Shown one piece after another: positions 36,511 through 47,574 of a stretch of 64,000 nt of DNA. The stretch spans positions 2,647,543 through 2,711,542 of the forward strand of contig NZ_JAJOYR010000001.1 of assembly GCF_021202945.1 (NCBI RefSeq), read 5' to 3'. Origin of the DNA: Stenotrophomonas sp. SY1 (GTDB lineage: Bacteria > Pseudomonadota > Gammaproteobacteria > Xanthomonadales > Xanthomonadaceae). The notes beneath the pieces were generated by a model. The model saw nothing but the letters and a program-made list of their open reading frames with translations, made no database searches and was not told the origin of the DNA. Numbering within the stretch: the stretch's first letter is position 1; the number at the start of each line of letters is the position of its first letter. The translations under genes were made by a program, and so were the position numbers.

Positions 36511-36538
36511 GAGGAACGGGACAGTGTCCTCGTTCCTC
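36511..36538 (-). terminator. Hairpin between guaB and guaA
   Basis: GAGGAACG-A-GGAC-ACT-GTCC-CGTTCCTC on the minus strand, followed by TTTCTCTAT. May attenuate guaB transcripts before guaA. Confidence 0.6.
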
Positions 36539-36552
36539 TTCTTCTTACCGCA

Positions 36553-38043
<1,491 letters not shown>

Positions 38044-38214
38044 TTACCCTTATTTCCTGCCCGATGGCAGGGGGCAAATGCGATGCAGTGTCACATCAGC
38101 GCGGGTTATTCAGCTGCTGGAAGTGGAAGGGCATTCGTCCTTCCCTGCCCTCGCCTTGGCTACGCCAAAGGGGCTATCGGCGGATGCCAGTGAACTGAAC
38201 GCCCGCTGGTTCGG

Positions 38215-38267
38215 CCCCCCTCCCTTGCGCCAAAGGCGCAGGGGAGCGCTGGGGAGGGGTAGCTCTT
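38215..38267. repeat. Dispersed hairpin element, copy 2
   Basis: Shares CCCTCCCTT, AGGGGAG and GGGAGGGGTAGCT with 29611-29657. Lies just 3' of folD and may end its transcript. Related, more diverged sequence continues from about 38135. Confidence 0.6.
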
Positions 38268-38276
38268 AAAGAGCAA

Positions 38277-39161
38277 TCAGCCCGCCGCCTCAACCGCCTC
38301 GATCGTGTTCTGCATCAGCGTGGCCACGGTCATCGGGCCCACGCCACCCGGCACCGGAGTGATCCAGCTGGCGCGCTGGGCTGCAGCCTCAAAGCCGACA
38401 TCGCCGACAAGACGACCGTCCTCCAGGCGATTGATGCCCACGTCGATCACCACCGCACCCGGCTTGACCCACTCGCCCGGAATCAGCTGCGGAATGCCCA
38501 CCGCCACCACCAGGATGTCGGCGTTGCGCACCGCGCGTTCCAGTTCGGCGCGCGGGGTGAACTTGTGGCAGCTGGTCACCGTGCAGCCGGCAATCAGCAG
38601 CTCCAGCCCCATCGGCCGGCCGACGTGGTTGCTGACGCCGACGATGGTGGCATTGCGGCCACGCACCGGTTGGTCGGTATGACCCAGCAGCGTCGTGATG
38701 CCACGCGGCGTGCATGGGCGCAGGCCGAATTCACGCAGCACCAGATGGCCCACGTTCTGCGGGTGGAAGCCATCCACGTCCTTGCGCGGATCAATGCGCT
38801 GGATCAGGCGGTTGGCATCCGGAATGCCCGGCAGCGGCAGCTGGATCAGGATGCCGTGGATCTTCGGGTCGGCGTTGAGCTGGTCGATCAGCTCAAGCAG
38901 CTGCGCCTCGCTGGTGCCCGCCGGCAGGTCGTAATCGAAGGCTTCGATGCCGACTTTCTCGGCAGCGCGGCGCTTGTTGCGCACGTACACGGTCGAAGCC
39001 GGGTCGCCGCCCACCAGCACCACCGCCAGCCCCGGACGCGATTGGCCGGCGGCAAGGCGTGCGTCCACGCGCACCTTGAGATCGTCGAGAAGCTCTTCGG
39101 CGATACGGCGGCCATCAAGGATGCGGGAGGTCTGCACGGGTGCGTCGGCGGAGACAGTCAT
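38277..39161 (-). CDS. folD: Bifunctional methylenetetrahydrofolate dehydrogenase / methenyl-THF cyclohydrolase
   Basis: A 294-residue one-carbon enzyme. Signatures: [17 protein letters not shown] with the catalytic Tyr and Lys, [21 protein letters not shown], and the NADP loop [16 protein letters not shown] followed by [16 protein letters not shown]. The family usually has VGrSxxVGxP; here Asn-His replaces the common residues, which is within family variation. Monocistronic. Confidence 0.97.
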   Translation of the reverse strand: MTVSADAPVQTSRILDGRRIAEELLDDLKVRVDARLAAGQSRPGLAVVLVGGDPASTVYVRNKRRAAEKVGIEAFDYDLPAGTSEAQLLELIDQLNADPKIHGILIQLPLPGIPDANRLIQRIDPRKDVDGFHPQNVGHLVLREFGLRPCTPRGITTLLGHTDQPVRGRNATIVGVSNHVGRPMGLELLIAGCTVTSCHKFTPRAELERAVRNADILVVAVGIPQLIPGEWVKPGAVVIDVGINRLEDGRLVGDVGFEAAAQRASWITPVPGGVGPMTVATLMQNTIEAVEAAG

Positions 39162-39246
39162 TGGGCGTGGGAAAAGCTGCGGGGGCGGCTATTGTCCCTG
39201 ATTACGGCAGATGCCACACCCTGCAAGGCCCAACGCCCTGCCCCGC

Positions 39247-41097
39247 CTATGGCGCCTCCGGCTCCGAGCCCCGCTCTGCTCCGGCAATGGCGTCGGGATT
39301 GAGCGGCCGCGATTCCCGCTTTGGCGGGGTGAATGGGGTTGGGGTCGGCTTGGGCGTCGGCGACACATTGCCGTACAGCATCCCCACGCCGGCCTTGAGC
39401 CCACCACCGGCGATTTCCAGTTCGAAGCGCTCGGCATCCCGGCGCCTGATTTCACGCGCCACCAGGTCGGCCTCGTCCTCCTCCGCCCCCAGCTGCAGCA
39501 GCGCAGCGCGGCCGAACTCCACCGCCGACTCGAAGGTTTCGCGGATCTGGAAATCGACACCGGCGTGTATCAATGAGAGCGAATGTTCGCGGTCATACGA
39601 GCGCACCAGCAACTTGGCCTGCGGGAACTCATGCCCGACCAACTCGACGATTCGATCGGCAGCGGCGCGGTCGTTCACGCATACCGCGATGGCGCGTGCC
39701 GTCTGAGCACCCGATGCACGCAGCACGTCCAACCGCGTGCCATCGCCGTAATAGATCTTGAAGCCAAAATCCGCGGCGCTGCGGATCATCGCGATGTCGT
39801 TGTCGATGATGGTCACGTCCACATCACGCGCCAGCAGCGACTGGCTGGACACCTGCCCGAAACGTCCAAAGCCGATCACCAGCACGCTGCCGGTCAAGCC
39901 ATCGGCCGCTTCCACGCCCTCGGCTGAAACCAGGCCTTCCTTCACCAGCCGGCGGTACACCAGCATGCACAGCGGCGTCAGTGCCATCGACAGCACCACC
40001 ACGGCGGTGAGGTTGGCGTTGACCTTGGCATCGATCACCCCGGCGCTGGCCGCAGCGGCGAACAGCACAAAGGCAAATTCGCCGCCCTGCGCCATCAGCA
40101 CACCGCGATCGAGCGCCTGCCGGTGATCGCTGCCCATCACTCGCGCAACGATGTAGATGCACAACGCCTTGGCCAGCATCATTGCCGGCACCAGCAACGC
40201 AATCAGCTTCCAGTTCAGCGCCACCACCGACAGGTCCAGCGCCATGCCGACGCTGAGAAAGAACAAACCCAGCAGGATGCCGCGGAACGGCTCGATATCG
40301 GCCTCGATCTGGTGTCGGAACGTGGATTCGGACAACAGCACACCGGCCAGGAACGCGCCCATCGCCATCGACAAGCCACCCAGCTGCATCAGCAGCGCCG
40401 CGCCGAGCACCACCAGCAACGCTGCGGCGGTCATCACTTCGCGCGCCTTGGATTCGGCCAGGATGCGGAACAGCGGATTGAGCAGATAGCGGCCGACCAC
40501 CACCAGTCCGACGATGGCGCCGGCGCCAATGGCGATGCTCACCCAGCGCGAGCCCTCCTGCGCGACGCCATGGGCCGGCGCCATCCATGCCACCAACGCC
40601 AGCAACGGCACGATCAGCAGGTCTTCGAACAGCAGGATCGAGACGATCTTCTGTCCCGACGGCAGCGCCACATCACCGCGCTCGGCAAGCAACTGCATCA
40701 CCACTGCTGTGGACGTCAGCACGAAACCAGCGGCGGCAATGAAGGCCACCTGCGGGCGATAGCCGAACAGCATCGCGATACCGGTCAGCACCGCGGCGCA
40801 GGTGACGATCTGCGCGGTACCGAGACCGAAAATCTCGTTGCGCAGGCTCCAAAGATGCGAAGGGCGCATTTCCAGCCCGATCACGAACAGGAACATCACC
40901 ACGCCCAGTTCGGCCACGTGCAGGATGGCCTGCGGATCGGAGAACCAGCCGAAACCGAACGGTCCGATCGCCAAACCGGCCACGAAATAGCCCAACACCG
41001 AGCCCAGGCCCAATCGCCGGAACAACGGCACCGCCACCACGGCAGCGCCGAGCAGCGCCACCACCTTTACCAGTTCCGTCGAGGATTCCGCTGACAT
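39247..41097 (-). CDS. CPA2 cation/proton antiporter with NAD-binding domain (Kef-type)
   Basis: A 616-residue protein. Residues 1-380 form about twelve membrane helices (LGYFVAGLAIGPFGFGWF is the family motif), then a TrkA-N/RCK NAD-binding domain (VLVIGFGRFGQVSSQSLL) and a proline-rich tail. Kef systems export K+ under glutathione-adduct control, but no KefF/KefG partner gene is adjacent. The ATG at 41097 (MSAESSTELV) follows AAGGGGCGGGC and replaces a longer open frame. Confidence 0.9.
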   Translation of the reverse strand: MSAESSTELVKVVALLGAAVVAVPLFRRLGLGSVLGYFVAGLAIGPFGFGWFSDPQAILHVAELGVVMFLFVIGLEMRPSHLWSLRNEIFGLGTAQIVTCAAVLTGIAMLFGYRPQVAFIAAAGFVLTSTAVVMQLLAERGDVALPSGQKIVSILLFEDLLIVPLLALVAWMAPAHGVAQEGSRWVSIAIGAGAIVGLVVVGRYLLNPLFRILAESKAREVMTAAALLVVLGAALLMQLGGLSMAMGAFLAGVLLSESTFRHQIEADIEPFRGILLGLFFLSVGMALDLSVVALNWKLIALLVPAMMLAKALCIYIVARVMGSDHRQALDRGVLMAQGGEFAFVLFAAAASAGVIDAKVNANLTAVVVLSMALTPLCMLVYRRLVKEGLVSAEGVEAADGLTGSVLVIGFGRFGQVSSQSLLARDVDVTIIDNDIAMIRSAADFGFKIYYGDGTRLDVLRASGAQTARAIAVCVNDRAAADRIVELVGHEFPQAKLLVRSYDREHSLSLIHAGVDFQIRETFESAVEFGRAALLQLGAEEDEADLVAREIRRRDAERFELEIAGGGLKAGVGMLYGNVSPTPKPTPTPFTPPKRESRPLNPDAIAGAERGSEPEAP

Positions 41098-41199
41098 GCC
41101 CGCCCCTTGCTCATCCAATGTGCGCACGATAAAGCACAACGTGTGCAATCCGGGTGCGGCAGACGCATTCAATCCGCCCCGGGGCCGGAACGGATCAAT

Positions 41200-42339
41200 T
41201 CATGCGCGGTGCGAACAGAACGCGGCGTAGTCGATATAGCCCGGGAAGGGCACGCTCGGCGCGCAGACCGGGCACGCCGGATCGGCGGTGATCCTGGTTT
41301 CGCGGAAACGCATCTGCAGCGCATCGAAGCGCAGCAGCCGCCCGGTCAACGGTTCGCCGATGTCCAGCAGCAGCTTGAGCACCTCGGTGGCCTGCATCAC
41401 CCCCGCCAGACCCGGTAGCACGCCCAGAACGCCGGCTTCCGAGCAGTTCGGCGCGAACTCCGGCGGCGGCGGCTCGGGGAACAGACAGCGATAGCACGGC
41501 GCCTGACCACGCTGGCGACCAGCATCAAACACGCTCACCTGCCCGTCGAAACGCTCGATGGCCGCATACACCAGCGGCTTGGCGTGCTTGATGCAGGCAT
41601 CGTTGAGCAGATAGCGCAGCGGGAAGTTGTCCGAACCGTCCAGCACCACATCCACGCCCTGCATCAGCGCATCGATGTTGTCGGAGCTCACCCGCTCACG
41701 GATCGCCTCCACCTCGACATGCGGATTCAGCGCCAGCAGGCGCTCACGTGCCGACGCCACCTTGGCCATGCCCACAGCCGCCTCGGTGTGGATGATCTGC
41801 CGGTGCAGGTTGCTGCGCTCGACCACATCATCATCAGCAATGCGAAGATGCCCCACCCCGGCTGCGGCCAGATAGAAACTGGCAGGCGCACCGAGTCCAC
41901 CGGCTCCCAACACGAGCACCCGCGACTGGCGCAGGCGGCGCTGCCCGGCCTCGCCCACCTGCGGCAACAGCAGGTGACGTGAATAGCGGTCATAGAAATC
42001 GCGCTCGTCGGCATCGAGCAGCGGCTGCACCAATGGCAATCCGGCCACTCGCCAGGCCACCGTTCCGCCGGCGACGGAGGCCAACCGGCCATAGCCTGCT
42101 TCGGCCAACACCGCCACCGCGTCGCCTGAGCGCTTGCCGCTCTGGCAGATCAGCATGAACTCGCGCTCCGGGTCTGGCAGGTGCCGGCCGGGATCAGCCA
42201 GCAACGCCCCTTTCGCGACGCCCAGCGCGCCTTCAGCCATCCCCCCAGCGCGCTCATGCGCCTCGCGCACGTCAATCAACAACACGCCGTCCAATTGCCG
42301 GGCGCGGGCCTGTTCCGGGGTCAGTTCGCGAATGCTCAT
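41200..42339 (-). CDS. moeB: Rhodanese-MoeB/ThiF fusion (sulfur-carrier adenylyltransferase)
   Basis: A 379-residue protein that adenylates and may sulfurate MoaD or ThiS. Residues 1-105 are a rhodanese domain with the active Cys in FMLICQSGKRSGDA. Then the E1-like domain: RYSRHLLLPQVGEAGQRRL, nucleotide loop VLGAGGLGAP, YAAIERFDGQVSVF, zinc pairs CYRC and CPVC, and PNCSEAGVLGVLPG. In the usual order rhodanese is C-terminal (MOCS3); here it is N-terminal. The ATG at 42339 (MSIRELTPEQ) is chosen. Confidence 0.9.
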   Translation of the reverse strand: MSIRELTPEQARARQLDGVLLIDVREAHERAGGMAEGALGVAKGALLADPGRHLPDPEREFMLICQSGKRSGDAVAVLAEAGYGRLASVAGGTVAWRVAGLPLVQPLLDADERDFYDRYSRHLLLPQVGEAGQRRLRQSRVLVLGAGGLGAPASFYLAAAGVGHLRIADDDVVERSNLHRQIIHTEAAVGMAKVASARERLLALNPHVEVEAIRERVSSDNIDALMQGVDVVLDGSDNFPLRYLLNDACIKHAKPLVYAAIERFDGQVSVFDAGRQRGQAPCYRCLFPEPPPPEFAPNCSEAGVLGVLPGLAGVMQATEVLKLLLDIGEPLTGRLLRFDALQMRFRETRITADPACPVCAPSVPFPGYIDYAAFCSHRA

Positions 42340-42365
42340 GCGTCGATTATCGGCCAATAGCCGCT

Positions 42366-42560
42366 GCAGGGGCGGCCTCGGCCACGAAGCCACGGCACCT
42401 GCACATCACTGCCCAGTCCGCCAACCGGAACATCCCGGCTTCGCGCCCAGGGCGCTCGTATCCCGCAGCGGCGGCCTTGGCCGCGAAAGCCACGGCACCT
42501 GCAGATCGCAGCCCGCCCCGTCCGCTGGTAGATCCCCGCTTCGCGGCCGAAGCAGCGTTT
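42366..42560. repeat. REP cluster
   Basis: Two direct units containing GGCGGCCTTGGCCGCGAA-like palindromes followed by GCCACGGCACCTGCA (42366-42403 and 42465-42503), plus inverted relatives at about 42437-42460 and 42530-42556. Confidence 0.7.
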
Positions 42561-42575
42561 ACCGGGCCCCGGAAT

Positions 42576-42605
42576 GCAGAAGGCGACCTTGCGGTCGCCT
42601 CCTGC
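42576..42605 (-). terminator. Terminator of der
   Basis: AGGCGACC-TTGC-GGTCGCCT stem extended by GCAG/CTGC, directly after the der stop. Confidence 0.75.
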
Positions 42606-42609
42606 TGAA

Positions 42610-44010
42610 TCACTTACGGCCCTTCACATGCTTCATCAAGCGCCGCTTGGCTTTTACCTGCCGCTCGGTCAGCACGTTCTTCTTGCCCTCGTACGGGTTG
42701 GCACCCTCGCGGAACAGGAACGTCACCGGCGTACCGACCAGCTTGAAACGCTTGCGGAAGAAGTTCTCCAGATAACGCTTGTACGAATCAGGCAGCTCCT
42801 TCAAACGCGTACCGTGCACGATGAACGTCGGCGGATTGGTGCCGCCCGGATGCACGTAACGCAGCTTGGAAACGTGACCACGGATGCTCGGCGGCGGGTT
42901 CGTTTCGTATGCGACTTCCAGCGCCTTGTTCACCTCGCTGGTGCTGAACTCGTGCGTCGCCGAGGCATGTGCCCGGTGCACCGCACGGAACAGCTCCTTC
43001 AGACCCGAACCGTGCTTGGCCGAGATACGCACCACTTCAGCCCACGGCACGAAGCCCAGCTTCCGCGACACCAGGGCCTCGGCCTGCTCACGTTGATAGT
43101 CGGTAAGGCCATCCCACTTGTTGATCGCAATCACCAGCGCACGGCCAGCATCAAGCACCGCACCGAGCACGCTCGCGTCCTGGTCGGTGACGCCTTCGCT
43201 GGCGTCCAGCATCAGCACCGCAACCTGGGATTGCTCGATCGCACGCAGCGTCTTGACCACGCTGAACTTCTCGACCACCTCTTCAACCCGGGCCTTGCGG
43301 CGCAGGCCAGCGGTGTCGATCAGCCGGTACAGCTGGCCATCACGCTCCATGTCCACCGAAATGGAATCGCGCGTGGTACCTGGCACCTCCGACGCGATCA
43401 TCCGCTCCTCGCCCAGCAGGCGATTGACCAGCGTCGACTTGCCCACGTTCGGGCGGCCGCAGAAGGCAATACGGATACGATTCGGATCGTTGTCCAGCGT
43501 CTCGGTCGTGCCCTCTTCAGGCAGCCGCTCGATGATTTCGTCAACCAGATCGTCAATGCCCTGACGATGTGCCGCCGAAACCATCAACATTTCGCTGAAA
43601 CCGTAACGCGCAAACTCTGCACGCACGGCATTCTCATCCGTGCCGTCGATCTTGTTGATCAACAGCAACGTAGGCCGCGCAAGCTTGCGCAGCCATGACA
43701 GGATCTCGTCATCCAGCGCCGACGCGCCATCACGCGCGTCGACCACAAATACGATCAGATCCGCCTCACCGGCGGCGGCTCGAGCCTGGCGCGCAGTGGC
43801 GCCGGCCAGCCCTTCCTCTTCACCGGCAATACCGCCGGTATCAACGAGCAGGAAGGGATTGTCCTCGTTCAGACGGCAGACGCCGTAGTTGCGATCACGG
43901 GTTACCCCGGGCTGGTCATGGACCAGCGCATCGCGCGTACGGGTCAGCGCATTGAAAATCGTGGACTTGCCGACGTTCGGCCGTCCAACCAGGGCGACCA
44001 AAGGCAGCAT
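42610..44010 (-). CDS. der: Ribosome biogenesis GTPase Der
   Basis: A 466-residue protein with two tandem GTPase domains (P-loops [14 protein letters not shown] and [23 protein letters not shown] and DTAGLRRK switch II; NKIDG and NKWDG) and a C-terminal KH-like domain, needed for 50S assembly. The basic end ([14 protein letters not shown]) is usual. Last gene of the ndk-to-der cluster, 12 bp after bamB. Confidence 0.98.
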   Translation of the reverse strand: MLPLVALVGRPNVGKSTIFNALTRTRDALVHDQPGVTRDRNYGVCRLNEDNPFLLVDTGGIAGEEEGLAGATARQARAAAGEADLIVFVVDARDGASALDDEILSWLRKLARPTLLLINKIDGTDENAVRAEFARYGFSEMLMVSAAHRQGIDDLVDEIIERLPEEGTTETLDNDPNRIRIAFCGRPNVGKSTLVNRLLGEERMIASEVPGTTRDSISVDMERDGQLYRLIDTAGLRRKARVEEVVEKFSVVKTLRAIEQSQVAVLMLDASEGVTDQDASVLGAVLDAGRALVIAINKWDGLTDYQREQAEALVSRKLGFVPWAEVVRISAKHGSGLKELFRAVHRAHASATHEFSTSEVNKALEVAYETNPPPSIRGHVSKLRYVHPGGTNPPTFIVHGTRLKELPDSYKRYLENFFRKRFKLVGTPVTFLFREGANPYEGKKNVLTERQVKAKRRLMKHVKGRK

Positions 44011-44022
44011 CGCTTGTACTCC

Positions 44023-45222
44023 TTATTGGGCCAACCGAAATGCGGTCAGCTTTCCATCTACGTTCTGCACCAGCGCAATGCCGTCGGCGACAACCGGCGT
44101 AGCCAGAACGGCGTCACCGCCACTCTTCTCGCGCGCAGCCAACTCGCCGTCACTGAGCCGCAGCCAGTGCAGATAACCCTTGTAATCCCCGACCACGGCG
44201 TAATCACCCTGGACCGCGGCACCTGTAAGCGAACGACGGGCCAGCGCCTGCTGCGACCACATCGCCGAGCCGGACGACTTGTCCAGCCCATAAACCGTAC
44301 CCTTGCCATCGGTGACGACCACGTTGCCCGAAGACACCGCAACGCCACCGCCGCCACCGTGATCACGCGACCACAACGGACGACCGGTCGGCCCTTCGAT
44401 GGCCATCGTCTCGTTCTTGAAGCTGGTCACGTACAGCGTGTTGCCCTCCAGCACCGGGGCGCCGTCGATATCGGCCATGCGCTCCAGCTCGGTACGGCCT
44501 TCCGGCGTACCTACCGATTGTTCCCACAGCGGGCGACCATCCTGCATCGCCAGCGCACTGAGCGTGCCGTCATCGTTGCCGATGAACAGAACGCCCGGGC
44601 CCGCCACCACCGGCGCGTTGCCACGCACGGTCAGCGACGGCAGTTCCTGCGAGTTGAACCAACGCTGCTCGCCCGTGGCTGCATCCAGCGCGGTGGTGCG
44701 GCCATCGTTGCTGCGCACGAACACCAGGCCCTGTGCGACGGCCGGTGCGGCGATCACTTCGCCCGGCACCTTGGCCTTCCACTTCTCGGCACCGCTGCTG
44801 GCATCCAGCGCGATGACCTGCCCGTCCAGCGTGCCGATCACCACCAGGCCGTCACCCACGCCGGGGCCACCGGACAGGCGCAGCTTGGGCTTCTTCTTTT
44901 CCTTGGCCGGGGTGTACTCCCAGACTTCCTTGCCCGTCTGCAGGTCCAGCGCGTGCACGCCGCCTTCCACTGCAGCCGCATACACACGGCCATCGGACAC
45001 CACCGGCGCCTGACGCAGGCCGATACGGCCTTCGCCCTTGCCGACATTGGCCGACCAGATCTTGTTGACCGTCAGGGTCGGCTCGAACTTCACCAGCTCA
45101 GCCGGCTCCAGCGCCTTCTTGGCTTCCGCGTCCTTGCCCGCGAACCAGCCCTTGACCGTCGAGCAGCCGGTCAGCGTCATCGCGACCAGCACCACGCCTG
45201 CAACATGCTTGAGCTTCATCAA
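44023..45222 (-). CDS. bamB: Outer membrane assembly lipoprotein BamB
   Basis: A 399-residue lipoprotein (lipobox LTGC, Cys20) with an eight-blade beta-propeller; repeated units such as DGRVYAAAVEGGVHALDLQTGKEVWEY and DGQVIALDASSGAEKWKAK are PQQ-like blades. It helps BamA fold barrel proteins, presumably including the large autotransporter encoded at 19.2-24.8 kb. Overlaps yfgM by four bases. Confidence 0.97.
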   Translation of the reverse strand: MMKLKHVAGVVLVAMTLTGCSTVKGWFAGKDAEAKKALEPAELVKFEPTLTVNKIWSANVGKGEGRIGLRQAPVVSDGRVYAAAVEGGVHALDLQTGKEVWEYTPAKEKKKPKLRLSGGPGVGDGLVVIGTLDGQVIALDASSGAEKWKAKVPGEVIAAPAVAQGLVFVRSNDGRTTALDAATGEQRWFNSQELPSLTVRGNAPVVAGPGVLFIGNDDGTLSALAMQDGRPLWEQSVGTPEGRTELERMADIDGAPVLEGNTLYVTSFKNETMAIEGPTGRPLWSRDHGGGGGVAVSSGNVVVTDGKGTVYGLDKSSGSAMWSQQALARRSLTGAAVQGDYAVVGDYKGYLHWLRLSDGELAAREKSGGDAVLATPVVADGIALVQNVDGKLTAFRLAQ

Positions 45223-45860
45223 ATCTTCTCCGCCGCAGGATCGGTCACGGTGCCACCGGCATCCGTCAATTTGGTTTCAAGCAGGCGGCGTTGCGGCGCA
45301 GCCACGTCCAGCTTGGCCAGCGCCTTGCTGTACAGCTCACGTGCCTGATCACGCTTGTTCTGGGCAATCAAGGCATCGCCGCCGATTTCCAGACTGGCGC
45401 TGTCCTGCGCGGAGCCGACCAGCTTCAGCGCTTCTTCCGCCTTGCCGGTTTCAATCAGCAGGCGTGCCACGCGCTGGTCGATCAGCGTCTTGAACTCACC
45501 TTCGGCCTTGAGTGCGCGCAGGGTCTTGATGGCGTCTTCGTTCTTGCCGGCTTCGACCTGGGCCTTTGCAAGCTCCAGCGCGGCCAGGTCGGCGTAGATG
45601 CCGGTCTTGCCACCGCCCAGCGCGGCAACTTCCTTGGCAGCTTCTTCCAGATTCTTGGATTGCAGGCTGCGCGTGACTGCTTCATAGCGGACATTGGCCT
45701 CAGCCAACTTGCCCACCTGCTCCTTCTGCCACCACTGCCAACCGGCGATGGCGCCAATACCGAGAACCACTCCGCCGAGGATTCCGGCACCATTCTTGCG
45801 CAGCCACGTGCGGACACGTTCGCCTTGTTCGTGCTCGTCGAGCAGGTCGTCAATCGCCAT
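45219..45860 (-). CDS. yfgM: YfgM-like ancillary SecYEG translocon / TPR membrane protein
   Basis: A 213-residue protein: cytoplasmic N-tail DDLLDEHEQGERVRTWLRKNG, one membrane helix (ILGGVVLGIGAIAGWQWW), then TPR-like helices in the periplasm. This is YfgM, which links SecYEG to periplasmic chaperones. The ATG at 45860 (MAIDDLLDE) is the family start; the open frame upstream is spurious. In E. coli hisS and ispG lie between rodZ and this gene; here they do not. Confidence 0.92.
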   Translation of the reverse strand: MAIDDLLDEHEQGERVRTWLRKNGAGILGGVVLGIGAIAGWQWWQKEQVGKLAEANVRYEAVTRSLQSKNLEEAAKEVAALGGGKTGIYADLAALELAKAQVEAGKNEDAIKTLRALKAEGEFKTLIDQRVARLLIETGKAEEALKLVGSAQDSASLEIGGDALIAQNKRDQARELYSKALAKLDVAAPQRRLLETKLTDAGGTVTDPAAEKI

Positions 45861-45915
45861 GCGTACTCTCGCTTCCCTGCCGGGAAGCCTTGTTGTTTTG
45901 AGTCGGCGCCTTGCC

Positions 45916-46764
45916 TCAGTGTGAAACCGGCGCCACGGAACCGTCAGAGGATACCGTAAAGCGGGCAACATTACCGCGCTTGTAGGGCCCCAGATCGACG
46001 TTACCGGAGGCCTGCTGAACCTCCACCTTCGCTGCATTGCCGAGCACCATGCGGCCCACCTGCCCTGCGGAGAAAGTGCGGGTCTGGCCCGAGGGGATCA
46101 GCGCCTTCTCAACGGTCGAACCATCGGGAGCGGAGATTTCCACCCAGCTGTCGCCCTTGAAGGTCAGCGTCAACGCCCCTGCCGAAGCGGGCGCAACAGG
46201 CCGAGCCATCGCCGGGGCCATCGAGGCGATGTAAGGCCCACTGGGCTGCGTGTCCGCGACCTGCGCAGCTGCGGCCGGAGCCGGCACAGCCGAGGCGGCG
46301 GCAACCGATTCCGCCGGTGGTACCACGTCCAACGAAGCCGTACTCGGCGGCGAATTGTGGGTGCTGCTGCTGATTACGTACCAGATCGGCACCGCCAGCA
46401 CGGCGGTGATGACCACATAGACCGCACGACGGCCAAGATTTTCTGCCGCACGCCGAAGCGGCGGCGTATGTGTATGACTGACCAGCTTGGGTGGCTCTAC
46501 CGGGGCCAGCCGAGCCTGCTCCAGCAGGCCTTCCAGATCAACGCGCAGCAGCCGCGCATAGCTGCGCAACTGGCCACGGACGAATACCGGGGCGCCCAGT
46601 CGATCCCATTGCTCTGTTTCCAGCGCCGCCACAACCTGCACAGGCATGCGCAGCTGGCTGGCTACCTCCCCCAGCGACAACCCCGCAGCCTCACGGGCCT
46701 TGCGCAGCTGTTCGCCACATCCCACCGCACCATCGAAAACGTTGACACCCGGGTCGTTGATCAC
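45916..46764 (-). CDS. rodZ: RodZ-like helix-turn-helix membrane protein
   Basis: A 282-residue bitopic protein. Cytoplasmic HTH (LRKAREAAGLSLGEVASQL...LETEQWDRLGAPVFVRGQLRSYARLL), one membrane helix (AVYVVITAVLAVPIWYVI), a Pro/Ala linker, and a C-terminal periplasmic DUF4115 beta domain (LTFKGDSWVEISAPDGS). RodZ anchors MreB filaments for rod shape. Starts with GTG. Confidence 0.93.
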   Translation of the reverse strand: MINDPGVNVFDGAVGCGEQLRKAREAAGLSLGEVASQLRMPVQVVAALETEQWDRLGAPVFVRGQLRSYARLLRVDLEGLLEQARLAPVEPPKLVSHTHTPPLRRAAENLGRRAVYVVITAVLAVPIWYVISSSTHNSPPSTASLDVVPPAESVAAASAVPAPAAAAQVADTQPSGPYIASMAPAMARPVAPASAGALTLTFKGDSWVEISAPDGSTVEKALIPSGQTRTFSAGQVGRMVLGNAAKVEVQQASGNVDLGPYKRGNVARFTVSSDGSVAPVSH

Positions 46765-46770
46765 AATGCA

Positions 46771-47574
46771 TCAGCCTTGGGATTTCGAGGCCGCGCCTGA
46801 AGGAAACTCCTCGCGCAACCGCTGTTGGAACCGACCGGCGGCACTCCCGTCGCCCAGCCGCTCTTCTACCTGAATGGCAAGTTGTAACACGGAAACCGTG
46901 GCCGGCGCAGCCGCCAGCCGGCGCTGATAGAAAGCCCGCGCTTCAAAGTAACGACCGTGTAGCAGTTCGTTGCGCGCCATCGACTCCAGCGCATACGGAT
47001 TGTCGGGCGCCAGCGCCAGTGCTTGGCGCAGATCGCGCTCGGCGCGCTCGCGCTGACCAACATCCAGGGCGCAACCTCCTGCATTGGCCAATGCATCGGC
47101 TCGGGACGCGTATTCCGGCACGGCCAAAGCCCGATCAAACCAGACCAAGGCCTCGGCCGGGTGCCCGTTCCCACACAACCAGGCCCCGTAATTGTTCAGC
47201 ATCTCACCGCGCTGCGGGGCCAGTTCGGCCGCCTTGCGATACAGCGCGCCCGCAGCCGCACTCTGGCCTCGACGCCCTTCCACCACCGCCTGCACGGTGA
47301 AGGCATCCGGCGACGTCGGGTCCAGCTTCTGCGCCGAGCGCGCGTATTTGACTGCCTCATCCAGCGCACCGCGCCGAAAGCGATCGCCTGCCAGCTCCAG
47401 CAATTCCTGATAACGCATCCGCTGGCGCGCGGCGCGGTCGTCACGTACGTGATAGTCCAGCGCAACGCGTCCAGCCTCCTGGGTCCTGAAGACCTTTGAG
47501 CCACCGCCGTGCCCGCAGCCGGCGACCAGCAGCGTGGCGATCACCAGCAGGAGCAACCGATCAGGCCTGCGCAT
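46771..47574 (-). CDS. pilF: Type IV pilus biogenesis lipoprotein PilF/PilW
   Basis: A 267-residue lipoprotein (lipobox LVAGC, Cys20) with about six TPR motifs ([40 protein letters not shown]). It is the pilotin that lets secretin PilQ multimerise in the outer membrane. Overlaps the rlmN 3' end by 14 bases. Confidence 0.95.
   Translation of the reverse strand: MRRPDRLLLLVIATLLVAGCGHGGGSKVFRTQEAGRVALDYHVRDDRAARQRMRYQELLELAGDRFRRGALDEAVKYARSAQKLDPTSPDAFTVQAVVEGRRGQSAAAGALYRKAAELAPQRGEMLNNYGAWLCGNGHPAEALVWFDRALAVPEYASRADALANAGGCALDVGQRERAERDLRQALALAPDNPYALESMARNELLHGRYFEARAFYQRRLAAAPATVSVLQLAIQVEERLGDGSAAGRFQQRLREEFPSGAASKSQG

Noticed and set aside
36461..36552. A purine riboswitch between guaB and guaA
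   Set aside because: Only a simple terminator-like hairpin is visible; no aptamer core.
39247..41097. Assignment as glutathione-gated KefC specifically
   Set aside because: No KefF/KefG gene is nearby and the glutathione-binding residues cannot be judged by eye, so only the CPA2/Kef-type class is given.
45861..46037. N-terminal extension of YfgM
   Set aside because: The extra 59 residues are Arg-rich, unlike the family, and overlap the end of rodZ; the family start is at 45860.
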